DNA from: Catonia carolina
Lineage: Eukaryota > Arthropoda > Insecta > Hemiptera > Achilidae
NCBI GenBank assembly: GCA_035578175.1
Contig: JAQMRL010000001.1
Location: forward strand, 236,297,038-236,361,037
DNA length: 64,000 bases
Reading direction: 5' to 3'
This document shows, piece after piece, positions 12,491 to 25,499 of this stretch; position 1 is the stretch's first letter; every line of letters begins with the position of its first letter. A program made the translations under genes and the position numbers. Under the pieces are notes generated by a model that worked only from the letters and a program-made list of their open reading frames with translations, was not told the origin of the DNA and ran no database searches.

Positions 12491-13527
12491 TTTACATATA
12501 ATGAAGATGAAAATCGCTCGATAAAGATCCATTTCGTGACACTCCCAGAAACTTTACGTTCATCCTCTAGAATACTACATACTTTGTATGAAGAGATCCA
12601 CTTATTTTATTAGCTACCGAATTTGATAAATCCGAACTAATGTCGAATTACTGATTATCGAAATTAGTTTTCGTTCTCGTTATCTATAAATTTACGGTTT
12701 TTTGCTGTAGAATTTGGTCTTCTTTCCGGACAACCTTTATTCAAAATGTAAATCTTCATTAAAACTCTTAAAGTGATTAGTAGAAAATTTGAAGTGTTGT
12801 GTAAAGCAATAAACCAATTTATTTTATTGCACCTTTCTGAGTTCAGCAGCGAAAGCTGCGTTATAATTAAAATAAGGATTTCTTTCTTCCTAGTCTATAA
12901 TTTCTTTTTTATGTAGTTAATTAACGTGAAAACCTTATAAAGTAGAATTGTATATAAGTTTTGAGCGCTATTATAATTTCCCGTGAATTTCGCATACGTT
13001 CCTACTTTTTTTAAAGCATAATTATAAAGAATTTGTGTGAGGTAAGGTAAGTTATTTAGTTAGTAGGTTTAATTTAATAGACAGTAACTAATACAATGGT
13101 TACACATAGCAACGTTGTTTAAACAGTTAGTTATGCCGCTTTCACACTATTGTTGTATGAATTGCACTCTTCTAATTAGGTCTATTATTCATTGTTATCC
13201 TTCTCTTCTGTTTTGTTCTCTTCTGAGAAAATTGATCAGTAATATTTCTAATAGAAATTGTAACATGTGTTCTTTCTTTCTGTACTTAAAACAGTAACTT
13301 TCTCACTCGTAATTTTAATAATATGAAGTACGATAACAACTCCCAACTGAAAATATGTTAAAAAAAATTTACTATTTAATATAGGAATATTTCATCCATT
13401 CCAGAACTATATCAGTATGTTCTGTACGGTTGTCAGATACATGGTTCGTCAAAACCATCAGTCGTCGCTAAATTTCAACCGTTTCAATCAAAATTACTTC
13501 GTACACTAGTTAACGCTCCATTTTTAC

Positions 13528-14430
13528 GTTCTCTTGCCTGTATGAATATAATATAGGATGAAAGCATTGTTTCATATCGATTTTTCGAAATCGAGTTTTC
13601 ACCTGATCTACAGTTTTCAGACCCCTTAAACCCAAAAAACATGTTGTTAGCGATTGGTATGTGTGTGCGTGTGCGTGCGTGCGAGTGAACAGAATATCTC
13701 AAGAACGGAACATCGTACGAAGTTGAAACTTAAGTTAGATACTACTACCGGACCCGACACGAACATTTTCATCAAAATCGGTCTACCGGAAGTAGTAGTT
13801 TATTCGTGTCATTTTTCACTTTTTTACGATTTTCTCAAAAACGGCTCCTAGATTTTTTTTTTAATATCGCCTTATTTACTAAATTTTTTTAAGTCGCGCC
13901 ATGTCTGCGAAATTCTTTGGAAGGTTGTTTTCTCGTAAAAAAATTGATTTTTTTAAGATTGCGGCTTTAATATGCATTTTTTCGCAAAAATGTATACCAT
14001 AAAAGTTGTGGAGAATTAAAAAACCTACAACTTTTTATTTTAAACATTTTTTTATAACGCTTAGTTTAGCGGTAATTAGCGATTTTCGGTTTTTTTCTCA
14101 CGAAAACGTGTAAAAAAAATCGATTTGTTTTTTTAAAGATTTTAGCCTTAGTATGCATTTTACGACAAAAATTTATTATCAAATTTATAGAAAATTAAAA
14201 GATTACAACTTTTACATTGAGCTTTTTTCTATACAGAGCCTAGTTTAGCGTGAAAGAGTGATTTTCCGTATTTTTAAGCCAAACTATGGTTGATTTTCAT
14301 TTTGCGTTTTTCACTCATGATTAAAATATGGTTATGTTTTTTGTGGTTAGCTTTTTGTTTATTTCTAATGTTTTATTACTAATTTTATGTTAGGCCTATA
14401 TTGCTCATTTTTTCATTGGCAAGAGAAAGT
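13528..14430 (+). mobile_element. CTTTCTCTTGCC family, diverged copy
   Basis: The left end is TTCTCTTGCCTGTATGAATA and the right end TTGGCAAGAGAAAG. The body matches the other copies with small indels. Downstream is a GACG/GGAC tetranucleotide repeat (about 14,474-14,492) beside TATCTGGGTGTGACGG. Confidence 0.65.
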
Positions 14431-15128
14431 CGTGTGAGTGTTTCACACCAGATTTTTGGAGTTTCCGATATCTGGGTGTGACGGACGGACGGACGGACGA
14501 AGGAATATGACTGATGATAATTTTAAAAATTGCCTCCAAAAAATTATTTCATGTAACAGAAATAGTATCACAATTGAAATTTTGTTGTCTGTGTATGTTC
14601 CACGTTTTCTTAATTCTAACTGTAATATTTAAGTAGTCTACTACTCTATTTCAATTGTGTAATATATCTCTAATTATATAGACATAATCTTATTTTTGTT
14701 TAGAGGTGCGTGTTGTTTCCAAACGAAAGGAAATATAATTTCATGAAATGTAATTTTCAAAAGGAAGCGTTAATTTTATTTCATTGAGAACACGCAAGAA
14801 GATTTTCTTATTTTTACAGTGAATATAATAATCTTTTTCCCATTTCTCAACGTTTTAATATTATGAAAATTTTATTTAGCTACTGTTTCGTTAGTAATTA
14901 ATGATAGATGATTTTGTCTTAATGTAAGGACGTACCCGTATGTCATCGTCGCTATAAGTTATACATAACCTCTGTTAGTAAAATTAAAAAAATAGGGTTA
15001 ATTAATTTTTGTAATTACTGACATTTGACCTTCAGAGGAAGTGTAAAATGAATTGTTAGTTAATTAAACATTTGTGTATGCGCTTGCGCGCGCGCATGTT
15101 TGTGTTTGAGTATGGACTTAACGGTTTT

Positions 15129-15505
15129 TAACTTTCTCTTGCTCTATATAAATGTATAGGGAAAGAAAGTATTGTTTTTATCTCGATTATTCGAATTCGA
15201 GTTTTCACCGGATATACATATTTTTAGCGATTGTTCTGTGTGTGAATACAATATCTCAAGAACGGGATATATACTAATACGAAATTGAAACTTGGGTTTG
15301 AAATCACTACCGGACCCGATTTTTATCAAAATCGGTCAACCGGTAGTATTAGTTTATTCGAGCTATTTTCTAAAGAATGATTTTTTTTTAAAAAATCGCC
15401 TCATTAACTACATTTGATTCTATACAAGATAGCGTAAGCGCAATGTCTGCTGAAATTCTTACGGAGGATGTGCTCTCGTAGAATTATTTTGAGATTGCGG
15501 CCTTA
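15129..15505 (+). mobile_element. CTTTCTCTTGCC family, 5' part
   Basis: It starts ACTTTCTCTTGCTCTATAT and follows the family to the GGCCTTAATATGCATTTAG word, then stops. A further piece of the same family (about 16,311-16,450) lies beyond unrelated sequence and a SINE, suggesting one copy split by later insertions. Confidence 0.6.
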
Positions 15506-15967
15506 ATATGCATTTAGATTGCAGTAGTGATGTCGAAAACATGCTACAGTACTGGATCTCCCACGGTGATCCTGATGGTGTGATTTTAAAATTGTAAATA
15601 CAGTAATATAATGTTAATATTTTGTAGACAACTGTCGTGTTTGAGTGTGAATGTTGTAAATAACTGAGTGAACATTTTAAATTATCTCCAGTAAAGTTCG
15701 GTGTACATATATTTCGGAATCATGTGCTTATTATTTTATTACTTCTCATATTGTTTTTTTCGTTTTAAAAGAGGTTTTGGTTATTTTTTTATTTATTTAA
15801 AAAAACACTATTTATCAAAATTTTGATTGTAAAAAATAATTAAGAACAGTATAATATGTTTTAATGTTATAATTTGTTAATTACACCAGTGGGCTGTAAT
15901 TTTTGTCATGAATTAAATCTAATCGATGTTACATTTATTGTTATATGACAGATTATGCATTAAAAAA

Positions 15968-16290
15968 AAGATAACCCACCAGGTTGGTCTAGAGGTAAAG
16001 TCGTCGCCAAAATCAGCTGTTTTACAGCTGATTTTCGGAGACGAAGGTTCCTGGTTCAAATCCTAATAAAGGTGGCTACTTTTTTACGGATTTGAATACT
16101 AGACAGTGGTTGCCGGTGTACTTTGATGGTTGGGGTTCAATTAACCATACTCTCTCAGGAATGTTCGACCTGGGTCTGTACAAGACTACACCTCATTTAC
16201 ACGTCACACACTTCATCCTCATCTCATTGGGTCATGGCGTTGCTTATTGTTCTAACTTGAACAGATTGCAACGTACACATTAAGAATTAA
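15968..16290 (+). mobile_element. SINE family A, copy with tRNA-like head
   Basis: The head has an A-box-like TTGGTCTAGAGGTAA and a B-box GGTTCAAATCC, spaced as in a tRNA gene, with a small AATCAGCTGTTTTACAGCTGATT palindrome between them. The body and an A-rich 3' end follow. The layout is that of a tRNA-derived SINE made by RNA polymerase III and copied by LINE enzymes. It is non-coding; the 63-codon ORF in its body is not meaningful. Confidence 0.8.
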
Positions 16291-16450
16291 AAAAAAGAAG
16301 TAAAAAAGAAAGTTATATGAAAAAAATGCCTTTAATAGCAAAAGTGTGTATAATCAAGGTTGTAGAATATTTAAAAACTTACAACTTTCATCGTAAACAG
16401 TATTTTTGTACAACGCTTAATTTAGCGGCAATTAGTGTTTTTTCTATGTT

Positions 16451-18289
16451 TTTAACGGTCACTCAAAAGGGATTTATCGACTTTAACGAAAGATAAAATT
16501 GATAAGCAAACTTTCTATCTTTTAACCCTTACATTATAATATAAACATAACACGTAGGTGTTACGTATTCGGGTTGAAAGGAAATTATTACTAAATTTGT
16601 GTTGAGTATGGGGGTTACAAATACTAGTATGTTAGTGAGGGGGGGTTGCTATACAAATATACATGCCTCTGGAACTCATTTCTAATTTCCTTTAATGGGC
16701 GAATTCTCCTTTCATCCCTCTCCTTTAATTAGAAACGATGTTTTCCAAATCTGATCAATATAAACAAATACAATCGTAAATTGTTATAATTTTGTCAATT
16801 CTGCATTTGAATTTACGGATTTCACGCAATAGTAAAAAATATATATAGCATTATTATTTGTATGTAGGTTAATGTAAAATCGTGAATTTGATTAACCTAA
16901 AATTGTATCGTGTGTTAAATAATTGTTAATAATTTGTTCGATTCACCAGTAGAGTTTTTATAATTGTTTGAGACTATAAGTAATTCGTTTGATCTAACTC
17001 AGTCACCTGGTAGAAAGTTGGTATTGTTATTAAGTAACACCAGTTGTGTAAACAACTTCGTGTTATGAACAACTGAGAGTCATACATAAACGAAATTCAC
17101 TTTAAGTTCCTGTTAAAAATTTATGCCTAACACATGTCAAAAGTACAGCAAAAAAGAAACGATCGAATGTATTGTTTTTACTAACAAATCAAAGCAAAAA
17201 AATCTAGTAATCTACTTGCAGCCCACGTTTTTCAGAATTCTTTTACTTTTGGTTCCAGTCTCAGTTAGTGTTTTTTTTTTGTGGAAACCCTTAAATGTAT
17301 AGTATGTATTCGGATTACGCTAATACGATTTTAAACTTTATTCCGATCTGTTCAAGGTACTTCCTGAAAATTTTATACGCTCGTAATTTTTTTAGGGTAA
17401 TTTAAGGTTTTTAAAAAAGTTAATTGTTTGTATTTTCTATAATTTGTTTTTTTCTGAGGAAATAATTTTTTTTCATTCAAAATAAAGTTTTTGTAGTGCT
17501 GTCTGTAAAATTCTGTGTTAAAATTTTTAACATTTTGCGTTTTATTTACTCTTTTATTCCTTTGTTAGAAAGTATTGCGATAGGGAAAAAATTCCTTAAA
17601 TATATCGCAATTGATTTTCACATGACTCAAACTCCTACTTGACCGATCCGGCTAAAATTTGAAACTAAGGTTTTCTTAACCTTATTCCACCTGCATTTTG
17701 TAAATTAGTATGTAGCATTAAAATGAAGTGAGTTTTAACTCCTGTGTAAATATTCAATTTTCTCAAAAACGATTTCGATAATATGTTCTTCATTTACATG
17801 GGAATGCCCTGCTGGAGTTCGAACGATCAGTTTTTTTTAATAACAGCCTTGCGGTACTTTTCAGGCATTAATGCACAAAATAAAAAATTAAAGGTAATTA
17901 AAGACGTTACAACTTTTCTATTAAACACTTTTTGTTCGGCGCTTAATGTCGCCACTGTTTTATTTTGTGAAAATTGATTGTTATAAGTGGTGCCTCTGGA
18001 AAAATTCATGGAGGCTCGCTGTCGTTTGAAAAATCATGTTTTTTTTCAAAATTAGAGCCTTTCGATACACTTTAGAGCAAAAATGCACATAAAAATTAAA
18101 GATGATTGAAAATGCTTGAACTTTTGTGTGCCATCTTTTTTTAAACGCGTAGTTTAGCTATCATTTGTTATTTGTGTGATAAACTGCATTAAATTCAGTG
18201 TTCTAAAATTGTTTAATGTCCTTATGTGAGAAAAGAGTTGTATATTTCTTGAAGTTAAGCGAGAAAATTAATGCGGTTTGTCACATATA
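16451..18289. other. No gene; very old relatives of the CTTTCTCTTGCC family
   Basis: No coding region is supported. Between about 17,560 and 18,180 the order of words (TCTCAAAAACGAT, TACAACTTTT, TTGTTCGGCGCTTAATG, GCGTAGTTTAGC) follows the body of the CTTTCTCTTGCC family at low identity, perhaps twice, which suggests ancient copies. Confidence 0.4.
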
Positions 18290-18776
18290 TCTATATTTAC
18301 TAATATTATAAAGACAAAGCGTGTTTTTTGTGCGGGCTAATTTCCAAAAACAACTGAACAGATTTTCATGAAATTTTGACCGCGTATTCGTATTTATATT
18401 CACAGCAACAATTCCTTTTTAAATTTTCAAAAATGATAACCCTAAGGGCCCTACTGAAAATTTTCATAAATATGTAGGTATATGCGCGTGTACATGTGAG
18501 TACATATTGCTGTTAAAGTAGATGAAGGGGTTTGACGATGGTTAGAGACGTACGCGGGGGAAATTATCAAATTATCGTTTTTTGTGTGTGTTTGTTCTTT
18601 TGTTGAAGACAGTGCATACGTACAAAGACTAGCGAGGGACGTACACAGGGAATTTATCACAATTTTGTGTGTGTGAGTATACAGTCGATCTAGCAGGTAC
18701 ACAATTTCTGTTACATATTTATTTTAAAAAATTGATTACACATGTTTCGCGTGCGAAGCTGCGCGGGGCATGCTAG
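18290..18776 (+). mobile_element. Non-autonomous Helitron, copy 1
   Basis: It starts TCTATATTTACTAATATTAT preceded by A, and ends GCATGCTAG followed by T, fitting Helitron insertion between A and T with 5' TC and 3' CTAG. A GC-rich hairpin-like word (GCGAAGCTGCGCGG) precedes the end. The second copy at 35,224-36,372 shares both ends. No Rep/helicase is encoded. Confidence 0.75.
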
Positions 18777-20989
18777 TTATTTTATAAAGTTGTCGTTCCG
18801 CTATTGGTGTTTTTTCTTACCGTACTAACTTGAATCAAGTTTGTTCAGTTGTTATGAACGACTTTTATGTGTTGTTCATAAATTTTGTTATAGTCTCGTG
18901 TTACAGGGTGGTAAACATTCTTGTAAAATGGATATCCATCTGTGCGTGCTTCCTGTCAATGCATAATGAACTTGAATTAGGGAGAACTAAATACTGTGAA
19001 CTACTCCATAATTCCTTTAGTATGAACACATGCAGTATTGAAACAGGCCAATATAAAATCCTATTTCTTTGCGCTCACCTACTCAGTAAAGGTTTAACAC
19101 CCCATTAAATTTCCTACCTTTCTTCATTTTCTTCTTCGTCATTATCATCACTATCAGAATTTCATCATCGAGCGTTGCATACATATCTCCTGCTTGTCTC
19201 CACAATTCCGTATTCTGCGCCCTTCCTGCCCAGTTAAATCCAACCACCAGTTTCAAGTCATTTATGAGTGTACGACTTTCACTTAACTTTCCCAGCTATC
19301 CACTGCTCTGCTGGAATATCTTTGTTCCATGAATCATCTGTCTACCTCAATGGGGCCGGCCTATTTTTATAGCAGTGCTACTTCTATTAATACAGTCTTA
19401 CTTCTATTAATTTATTTTTTGCATATATCCTGATTTCTTATTCGGTCTTTAAATTTAATATTAAGCATAAATCTTCCATGGGGCTTTTTGTCTTGGTCGG
19501 GCTCTCCTCCAGGTACTGCGTTAAGGATCAAGTTTCTGCAGCGTAGGAAAATACAATAAGTACACCCTGATTCAAAACGGAACTACTTAGTCGTAAAGGG
19601 ATTTTATGATTTCTCATAATTTTACCAAAAATACTCCACTCTAATCTTAAGCACTTCTCTATTTTAGCTGTTTAAACTTATAACCGTAGTTGGGGAGCAG
19701 TGCACGAAAAATATCGATTTTCGGATAGTTAGCTTGTTATTTAGTTTGAAATTTCCGCTTTAAAAAAAGTGGAAAAACCTTAAAAATTGGAGACAGTAGA
19801 AGTATTTTTAGTTATTTATTTTGGTGGGAATCCTCGTACTGAATGCTGCATTTGGAAGTACTTATGTTGAAGGAATTAGGTCTAGATCCAAACAAAATAT
19901 TTTGTAAGGTGATGCTGAAGTTGGATTCACAGCGCTTGTCAAAAAGTGAAAAATCACTTCAATCAGTACCGAAAATTTGTACTGTTCTTTTAATATTATT
20001 GCCTACTAAAACCTAGAAGATTGTAAACGTTCTTATTTCATGAAAAAGTAAGCTACTTCGATATAATTCTACACAGTATTGTTTGTACATTCGCAGATTA
20101 AATATAAAATTTTATTAAAAGCGAGTGCAATTTACTACTAATCCCAAATAATCCGCAATCTGTTATATTTTATATTCACAGCCTTTGGCGAGTTAAATTA
20201 AATTATCATTTGCTGCATGGTCATAAACTATTGTTAGAAGGTTGGATATTGTAAATTTAATTCAGTTTTTGAAAGGAATAAAATTCTACAATTTTATTGA
20301 GAAAGGAATTTTGTAATGAAACAGTTGCTTTGTTCTGTTTTGGCTGAGGCTTTGTTATTTTGGTGGAATACAAGTTGGAGTACCAGAATGATGAATACAT
20401 CAATGGGGTTTGTTAGCCCCAGGAAGGATTTCCTCAGATAATGAGAGAGAATATGAATACAGGGTAGATAGATGAGAGTCCCAACCCTACTAAAGGGATG
20501 TCGCAACGTAGACTGAATTTTTAAAAAGACCTATGGGAATACTGCCACTATACCTGGCTCTGCATAATACAAAATCTTATCCTCTTCTCTTTCCGTACTC
20601 ATAAAAAATTTAAATTTCTTTTCATTTCCTTTCCACATTGATTTTACTCGGGTTTTAGTTCAAGTCACATAAAATAGAAGCGAAATTTACATTTTAATAT
20701 TAAGTATCATCTTTTCACAACTTTACCAGAATGCGTGGTTGTTTTCGAAAAATAATTACAAAGTACGGCATATTAAAAAAAATTAAATAGGTTTTTGATG
20801 ATTCTATCTGTGTTGAAATTTCAAATTTCAACACGACGGTAATGGCGTTCCGAGGGAAGGATCCAGTCAGGAGCAAAATTGTTATAGAGAGATCAATATT
20901 TTGAAACAGTTAACCCACTTACAGTATCGTCTGGGTTGCAATGTAACATAGCAATAAGATAAAGATGCCTTCAGTAAGATGCACCGATT
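18777..20989. other. Stretch without a recognisable gene
   Basis: No domain-bearing ORF is found. The 92-codon ORF at 18,830-19,108 and 70-codon ORF at 20,294-20,506 have no recognised features. Around 19,110-19,560 the base composition is more even, and a decayed element may be present, but I cannot name it. Confidence 0.4.
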
Positions 20990-21340
20990 CCCACATTATA
21001 TACGGGACTATCCACAGAACCTTAAAAAAAACAACACCAATAGGGATACAAGGTTGAGATTTTATATAAAAAATTGCATTGCCAACCCTACTTCATGGCA
21101 GCGGAACTTGGATGCTATTAAAGACAAATGAGAGCAAACTGCAGGTAGCTGAAATGAAATTTTTACGGGACTATCCACAGAACCTTATAAAACAACACCA
21201 GTAGAGATACAAGGTTGAAATTTTTTTTTTTGCATTGCCAACCCTACTTCATGGCAGCGGAACTTGGGTGCTAGCAAAGAGAGATGGGAGCAGATTGCAG
21301 GCAGCTGATATGAAATTTTTAAAGCAAACTTGTGGCTTAA
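20990..21340 (+). pseudogene. LINE ORF2 C-terminal fragment, internally duplicated
   Basis: The plus strand contains TLLHGSGTWMLLKTNESK followed by AEMKFLR. This matches the conserved YGSExW...AEMxFLR block near the end of insect non-LTR retrotransposon reverse transcriptases. The block occurs twice because of a tandem duplication (21,001-21,325). Stops and shifts flank it. Confidence 0.6.
21001..21325 (+). repeat. 163-bp tandem duplication
   Basis: TACGGGACTATCCACAG starts at 21,001 and again at 21,164. The two units stay alignable through AGCTGAAATGAAATTTTT with a handful of differences. The duplicated piece is the LINE fragment described for this place. Confidence 0.85.
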
Positions 21341-21464
21341 AAGTAACTTGATATTGTGACACTTATTGCTAAGGTCCGTTTCGGGATCTAGGTAATTAAA
21401 TGATAAATACGCTAAGGTTTACGATTTCAAATATTTATTACACTAAAAGATTACAAAATAAATA

Positions 21465-23296
21465 CCGTATTTACGCGTGTATAGGCCGCACTTTTTTAGA
21501 CAAAACTGAACGTGAAATAATGGGGTGCGGCTTATATTCGAGATAGGCTATATCTACATGCATATGATAAATATAAGTATGAATAAAACTTCAAATATGA
21601 AATTGAAAACAATTTATTAAAATGAAAAATACAGTATTACATACCTGATGAAAATTAAAATATGGTAAATAAACTATTGTTCATCGTTTGATTCATCGCT
21701 GCAGTCGTCATTCATGCTTGTATTTTCACTATCAGATGATTGTTGCCACACCGCATCATCTTCGGTCCCGTCCATCGCATTTGAAATTGACGTTACTTTG
21801 AAGCTCTTGGACACCATTTCTGAGGGAATGAGTTTCCAGGCAGCCAGAATCCATTCGCACATTTGAGATAATGAAGGTTTCTTCAATCGTCCGGTCGGTG
21901 TCATTTCTGTAGATCTGCTTCTCCAGGCCTGATACAAACTCCGCAAATGTACTTTGAATGGGCGATTGATCGATACATCAAGGGGTTGTAACATGCCCGT
22001 CATTCCTCCTGGTATAACAACCATGTCACACTTTTCTTGCCTCAATTTATCTTTAACGTTTTCTGTCATATGTGCTCGAAAACTGTCAATAATGAGCATA
22101 GACCGCCGACGTAGGAGTGCACCAGGACGTCGAAACCATACAGAGTTTAACCAGTCCATATAAAGTTCTTCCGTCATCCATCCCTTTTCCTGTGCTCTCA
22201 CTAAAATTCCTGAAGGCAGCTTTTCTTTAGGAACTGTTTTGCGCTTAAACACCACGTAAGGCGGTAGTTTACGTCCATCTGCAGTGATGCTCAACATCAC
22301 AGTACACCGCTGCTTTTCTGCCCCAGCAGTTCGCACTAACACTGTTTTTTCACCTGAAGCATTCACTGTTGTTTCATTCGGCATGTCAAAAAATACTGGA
22401 GTTTCATCACAATTTCCAATCGCCCCCATGCAATAATCGTTCTTCTTTCTTAGCTCCAGAATATGCCTTTGAAACTCGAAAAGTTTGTCTTGGTACGTAT
22501 CAGGAAGCCGTTGCGCCAATGTGGTCCGTCGTCGAATAGCCAATTCATGTCGCGCCATAAATCTTCTTGCCCAGCCGTAGCTTCCCTTGAAGTCATCACG
22601 AGGAATTTTTATGCTTTCTGCTATTTTTTAGCCTTCAAACTGCAACATTTCTACAGACACAGCAAACCCGTTAGCTCGTATTTTACGCACATAATCCAAG
22701 AGAACGGTTTCTATTTGAGGATATATTGCCTTCTTTCCGCGAAAAGATTGTCGATTTTTTGATGTTTTTTGAAGCGCGGCCTTTGCTTGGATCCACCTCC
22801 GTACGTTTTTTTCGTGAACATCGAATTTTCTCCCTGCCGCACGATTACCGTTTTCTTCTGCGTAACGCACCACTTGCAGCTTGAATTTTGAATTGTAACC
22901 AACTCGTTCTCGGCCCATGTTGCACCGACAAATTCAACTCACGTTATGACGAAATCTAATGGAGACAGGCTACTTTTGTAGTTTTTGTAGAGTGGGATAG
23001 GGACACAGGAAAGTTACAGGAAGTATAGAAAGAGGAAATGGGTTGCATTGTATAGGTAGATGTATGAATAACATTCATTGTATTGGGTGATTTATGGGTT
23101 TTACCATTCATTAGTATGTTTCCTTCGATTACAATACTATCTACCAAGAATTCATTGCGTCACAATACCGGTCTTTGAAAAGGCTATATAGGTACTTTTG
23201 TTGGTTGTAGTTCCTGCTATCCATAATTGGAAAAACATTTTTTACCCAATTTACTTGCTTCAAAACTGGGTGCGGCTTATACACGCGTAAATACGG
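21465..23296 (-). mobile_element. Tigger/pogo DNA transposon, complete ends
   Basis: The terminal inverted repeats are identical over about 20 bp (CCGTATTTACGCGTGTATA and its complement) and continue as GCCGCAC. TA target duplications are at 21,463-21,464 and 23,297-23,298. The paralogous solo LTR B shows the empty site (ACAAAATAAATAATAAACTA near 33,650). The element is 1832 bp and carries a near-intact transposase, so it is among the youngest insertions here. Confidence 0.93.
21674..22918 (-). pseudogene. Pogo-class transposase with one premature stop
   Basis: DDE transposase of 414 codons reading from MGRERVGYNSKFKL. The N-terminal part has a helix-turn-helix DNA-binding region (FKLQVVRYAEENGN...VRRWIQ). 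The catalytic core has GNCDETPVFFD, LIIDSFRAH and MLQPLDVSINRPFK, with 35 residues between the last two Asp. The C-terminal tail is acidic and Ser/Asn-rich. The only visible lesion is a TAA after MLQFEG near 22,628; the frame continues unchanged into KIAESIKIPRDDF. It would therefore give a truncated product unless read through. The TIRs and this reading frame belong to the same element. Confidence 0.93.
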
Positions 23297-23544
23297 TAAT
23301 TAAACTAATTATAATTAAGTAATACAATAATTGATTTAATAATTCACTTAAAATAGATAATAAACAATAAATAACTTACAATCACTTTTATAGATTACAC
23401 AAACATACAAAACACAGAAACTGAATTCACAAAAACTGCAAATTAACTTTACGATACACTCACAAAGAGACGGTATAACAATCGTTGCTCGGATTCGTAA
23501 CCTGAATACGCAACGTAACCGCTCGTCAAAGATCAAACGAAATA

Positions 23545-23586
23545 CTGACTGACTGACTGACCGCACTCGGGGGTCTCTTTTATATA
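23545..23586 (-). promoter_or_regulatory. LTR core promoter: TATA box plus TCAGT initiators
   Basis: On the minus strand TATATAAAAG (23,577-23,586) is followed about 28 bp later by four overlapping TCAGT words, the insect initiator. Copy B keeps the TATA (TATATAAAG); copy C has a weaker TATACAAGG. This is consistent with a Pol II start inside the LTR and fixes its orientation. Confidence 0.5.
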
Positions 23587-24402
23587 CCTTTTTACAAAGA
23601 TAGTTCGAGAAGGGAATAGAACAACATGCAAAAATAAAGTACAAAAGATAACTCTTTATTAATGAGTGCTAGAAAAATCCGTTGTAAACAGGTCAACAAT
23701 AGGTCTCTTGTAAATAGAAAACGTAAACAACCTGCCCCCCCCCCCACATAATAGCTGTACACAATACCTGAACTTTTATAATAGGCGTACTACACGATAT
23801 TTATTTTAACTTCTATGAATAGACATACCTTTATGGTTACAACTGTCATTTATTGTTGCTATTGTGTGTTGTTAGTTTATTATTCCTTTACTATTTTTAT
23901 GAATGAAATTCTGGAACCTTCGCGAACCATCTGGTCGTTTCTGTCACAATATTATTTATAGCTTTTTAACCATTATTATTTACAGCTATTTTGTGTTACC
24001 TTCCTTTTTGTGTTGAACCATGTGGTTCTAAGATCTGCTCTTATTGAACAATGAGTAGCTGGTTGCGAGTGTGAATAATATCCCCTGGTATCACTGTATA
24101 AATAAAAATTTGTTTTGATGTTAAAGGAAAGTGTTAAGTGTTATCTGTTGCCCTACAGATTTCTGTGAACATAGTGTGTGCAGTATTCTCTGTGTTAAAC
24201 TGTTTACGATATTGATAGCCTCTGGATTCTGATGGTTTTCAAGTCGTGTTTGGTAATTGGTGCAAAACTTCTGTACGTTTTTCTTGTTATGTGAGAGTGT
24301 TCGTGTCTCTGTATATAGTGGTATATTTTTACCAAGATGAGTCAGATTGTTGAGTGAAACCTTGAATTATTTTAATGTTACTGTGATTTGTTGTACCCCG
24401 TA

Positions 24403-24798
24403 GTTGTTTGCCCATAACGGGCAGGCGAAGTGTAATTATTATTTGCACTCGTTCTGTTGCTTCTAGGGCTACAAAAAATAGTTCTTTTTCTAATCACATA
24501 GTCAACCATATGACTGAACTATTTAAGAGCAGAAGAGGTAGAGGTGTAAAAGACACTAGTCAGAGTTATCTCATCTGAGAGTAATGAATTTCATTATTCA
24601 GCCAGATCCTGTGGTGAAGTGAAGGTGTAATTTGCATAGTGGAAAATATGTGCTTTTCAGAGGTCCGGCATGCTGATAAGCGTACTTCTCAACTGAGTGA
24701 GGAAGGAAATTGTAAACCACCTCACTCCTCGTTTTTACTTATTAAAACCTCTAGAGGTTCAAAACCGCCTTTCGGCTGTTGACCTAAACACACTATAG
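24403..24798 (+). mobile_element. Retroposon family R, copy 2
   Basis: It contains the TGCCCATAAC start, GAAGAGGTAGAGGT and the CTTTCGGCTG-GACCTAAACA end. Flanking words TTGTACCCCGTA (24,391-24,402) and TTGTATCCCGTA (24,799-24,810) match at 11 of 12 positions and look like a target-site duplication. Confidence 0.8.
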
Positions 24799-25079
24799 TT
24801 GTATCCCGTATGTCCACACGGAATAAGTACCTTTTTTGTAAATTAATATTTTATTTTGGGCCGTCAATTTAGAAGTGCCGTTGAGCATCCAATACTGTTG
24901 TTGGTATTTGAGATTGAGCTGCTTTCTTCTGCTCCATGTCTGAGTCCTCCGCGTTAGATGCCTGTCCAGGTTAATTAATCTTAAACAGTATTTTTAGTAA
25001 CTTGTATGACTTAAATCTTGTATGTTACTTATTCTATAGTTTTTTTGAATTGTAGTATTTCCTTTATCTCATTAAATCT

Positions 25080-25499
25080 ACAGGCCTAAGTCCTTTTCAG
25101 TCGCCTTACTATTACACAAATAGGGTTTTCAAAATTCAAAAGAAAGCTATTAGGTGTATGGTGGGAGCTAACCAGCTAACCTCATGCAGGCCATTTAAGG
25201 AGCTTAAATTTGTTACAGTTCCCTCTCTACATTTTTAAGGTGATTATGTATCTTAGGCAAAATAATTTATGCAGAATTTCAATGTTCACTATCATAACAC
25301 GAGAAACAGAAATGATTATTATGTGGCTAATCACTTCACAAAATTGTTTGAACAAAAACCTACTTATGCAGGGAGAAAATTCATGAATAAATTACCCCTA
25401 TTTTTAAAATGTTGTGATAATTTGCATTCCTTTAAAAAAAATCTGAAAAATTACTTGTTCGGTGAAAATTTTTATAGCTTACAAGAATTTCTTTCTTGA
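25080..25499 (+). pseudogene. LINE reverse transcriptase C-terminal fragment
   Basis: Translates as FKIQKKAIRCMVGANQLTSC...FKELKFVTVPS, then after stops and a shift HYHNTRNRNDYYVANHFTK...KFMNKLPLF. IQKKAIR, NTRN and KLP are typical words of the C-terminal domain of insect CR1/Jockey-like LINE proteins. The last 76 codons (25,269-25,499) are open and end at the natural-looking terminus; upstream parts are broken. Confidence 0.75.

Larger units (their letters stand above)
21355..23948 (-). mobile_element. Solo LTR A, interrupted by Tigger
   Basis: It begins TGTGACAC and ends TGTCACA, flanked by a perfect 4-bp duplication ATAT (21,351-21,354 and 23,949-23,952). Without the Tigger insertion it is about 760 bp. 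Two relatives lie at 33,553-34,329 and 39,865-40,567. TG...CA ends, 4-bp target duplication and no internal coding region mark a solo LTR left by recombination. The promoter orientation puts it on the minus strand. Confidence 0.8.
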
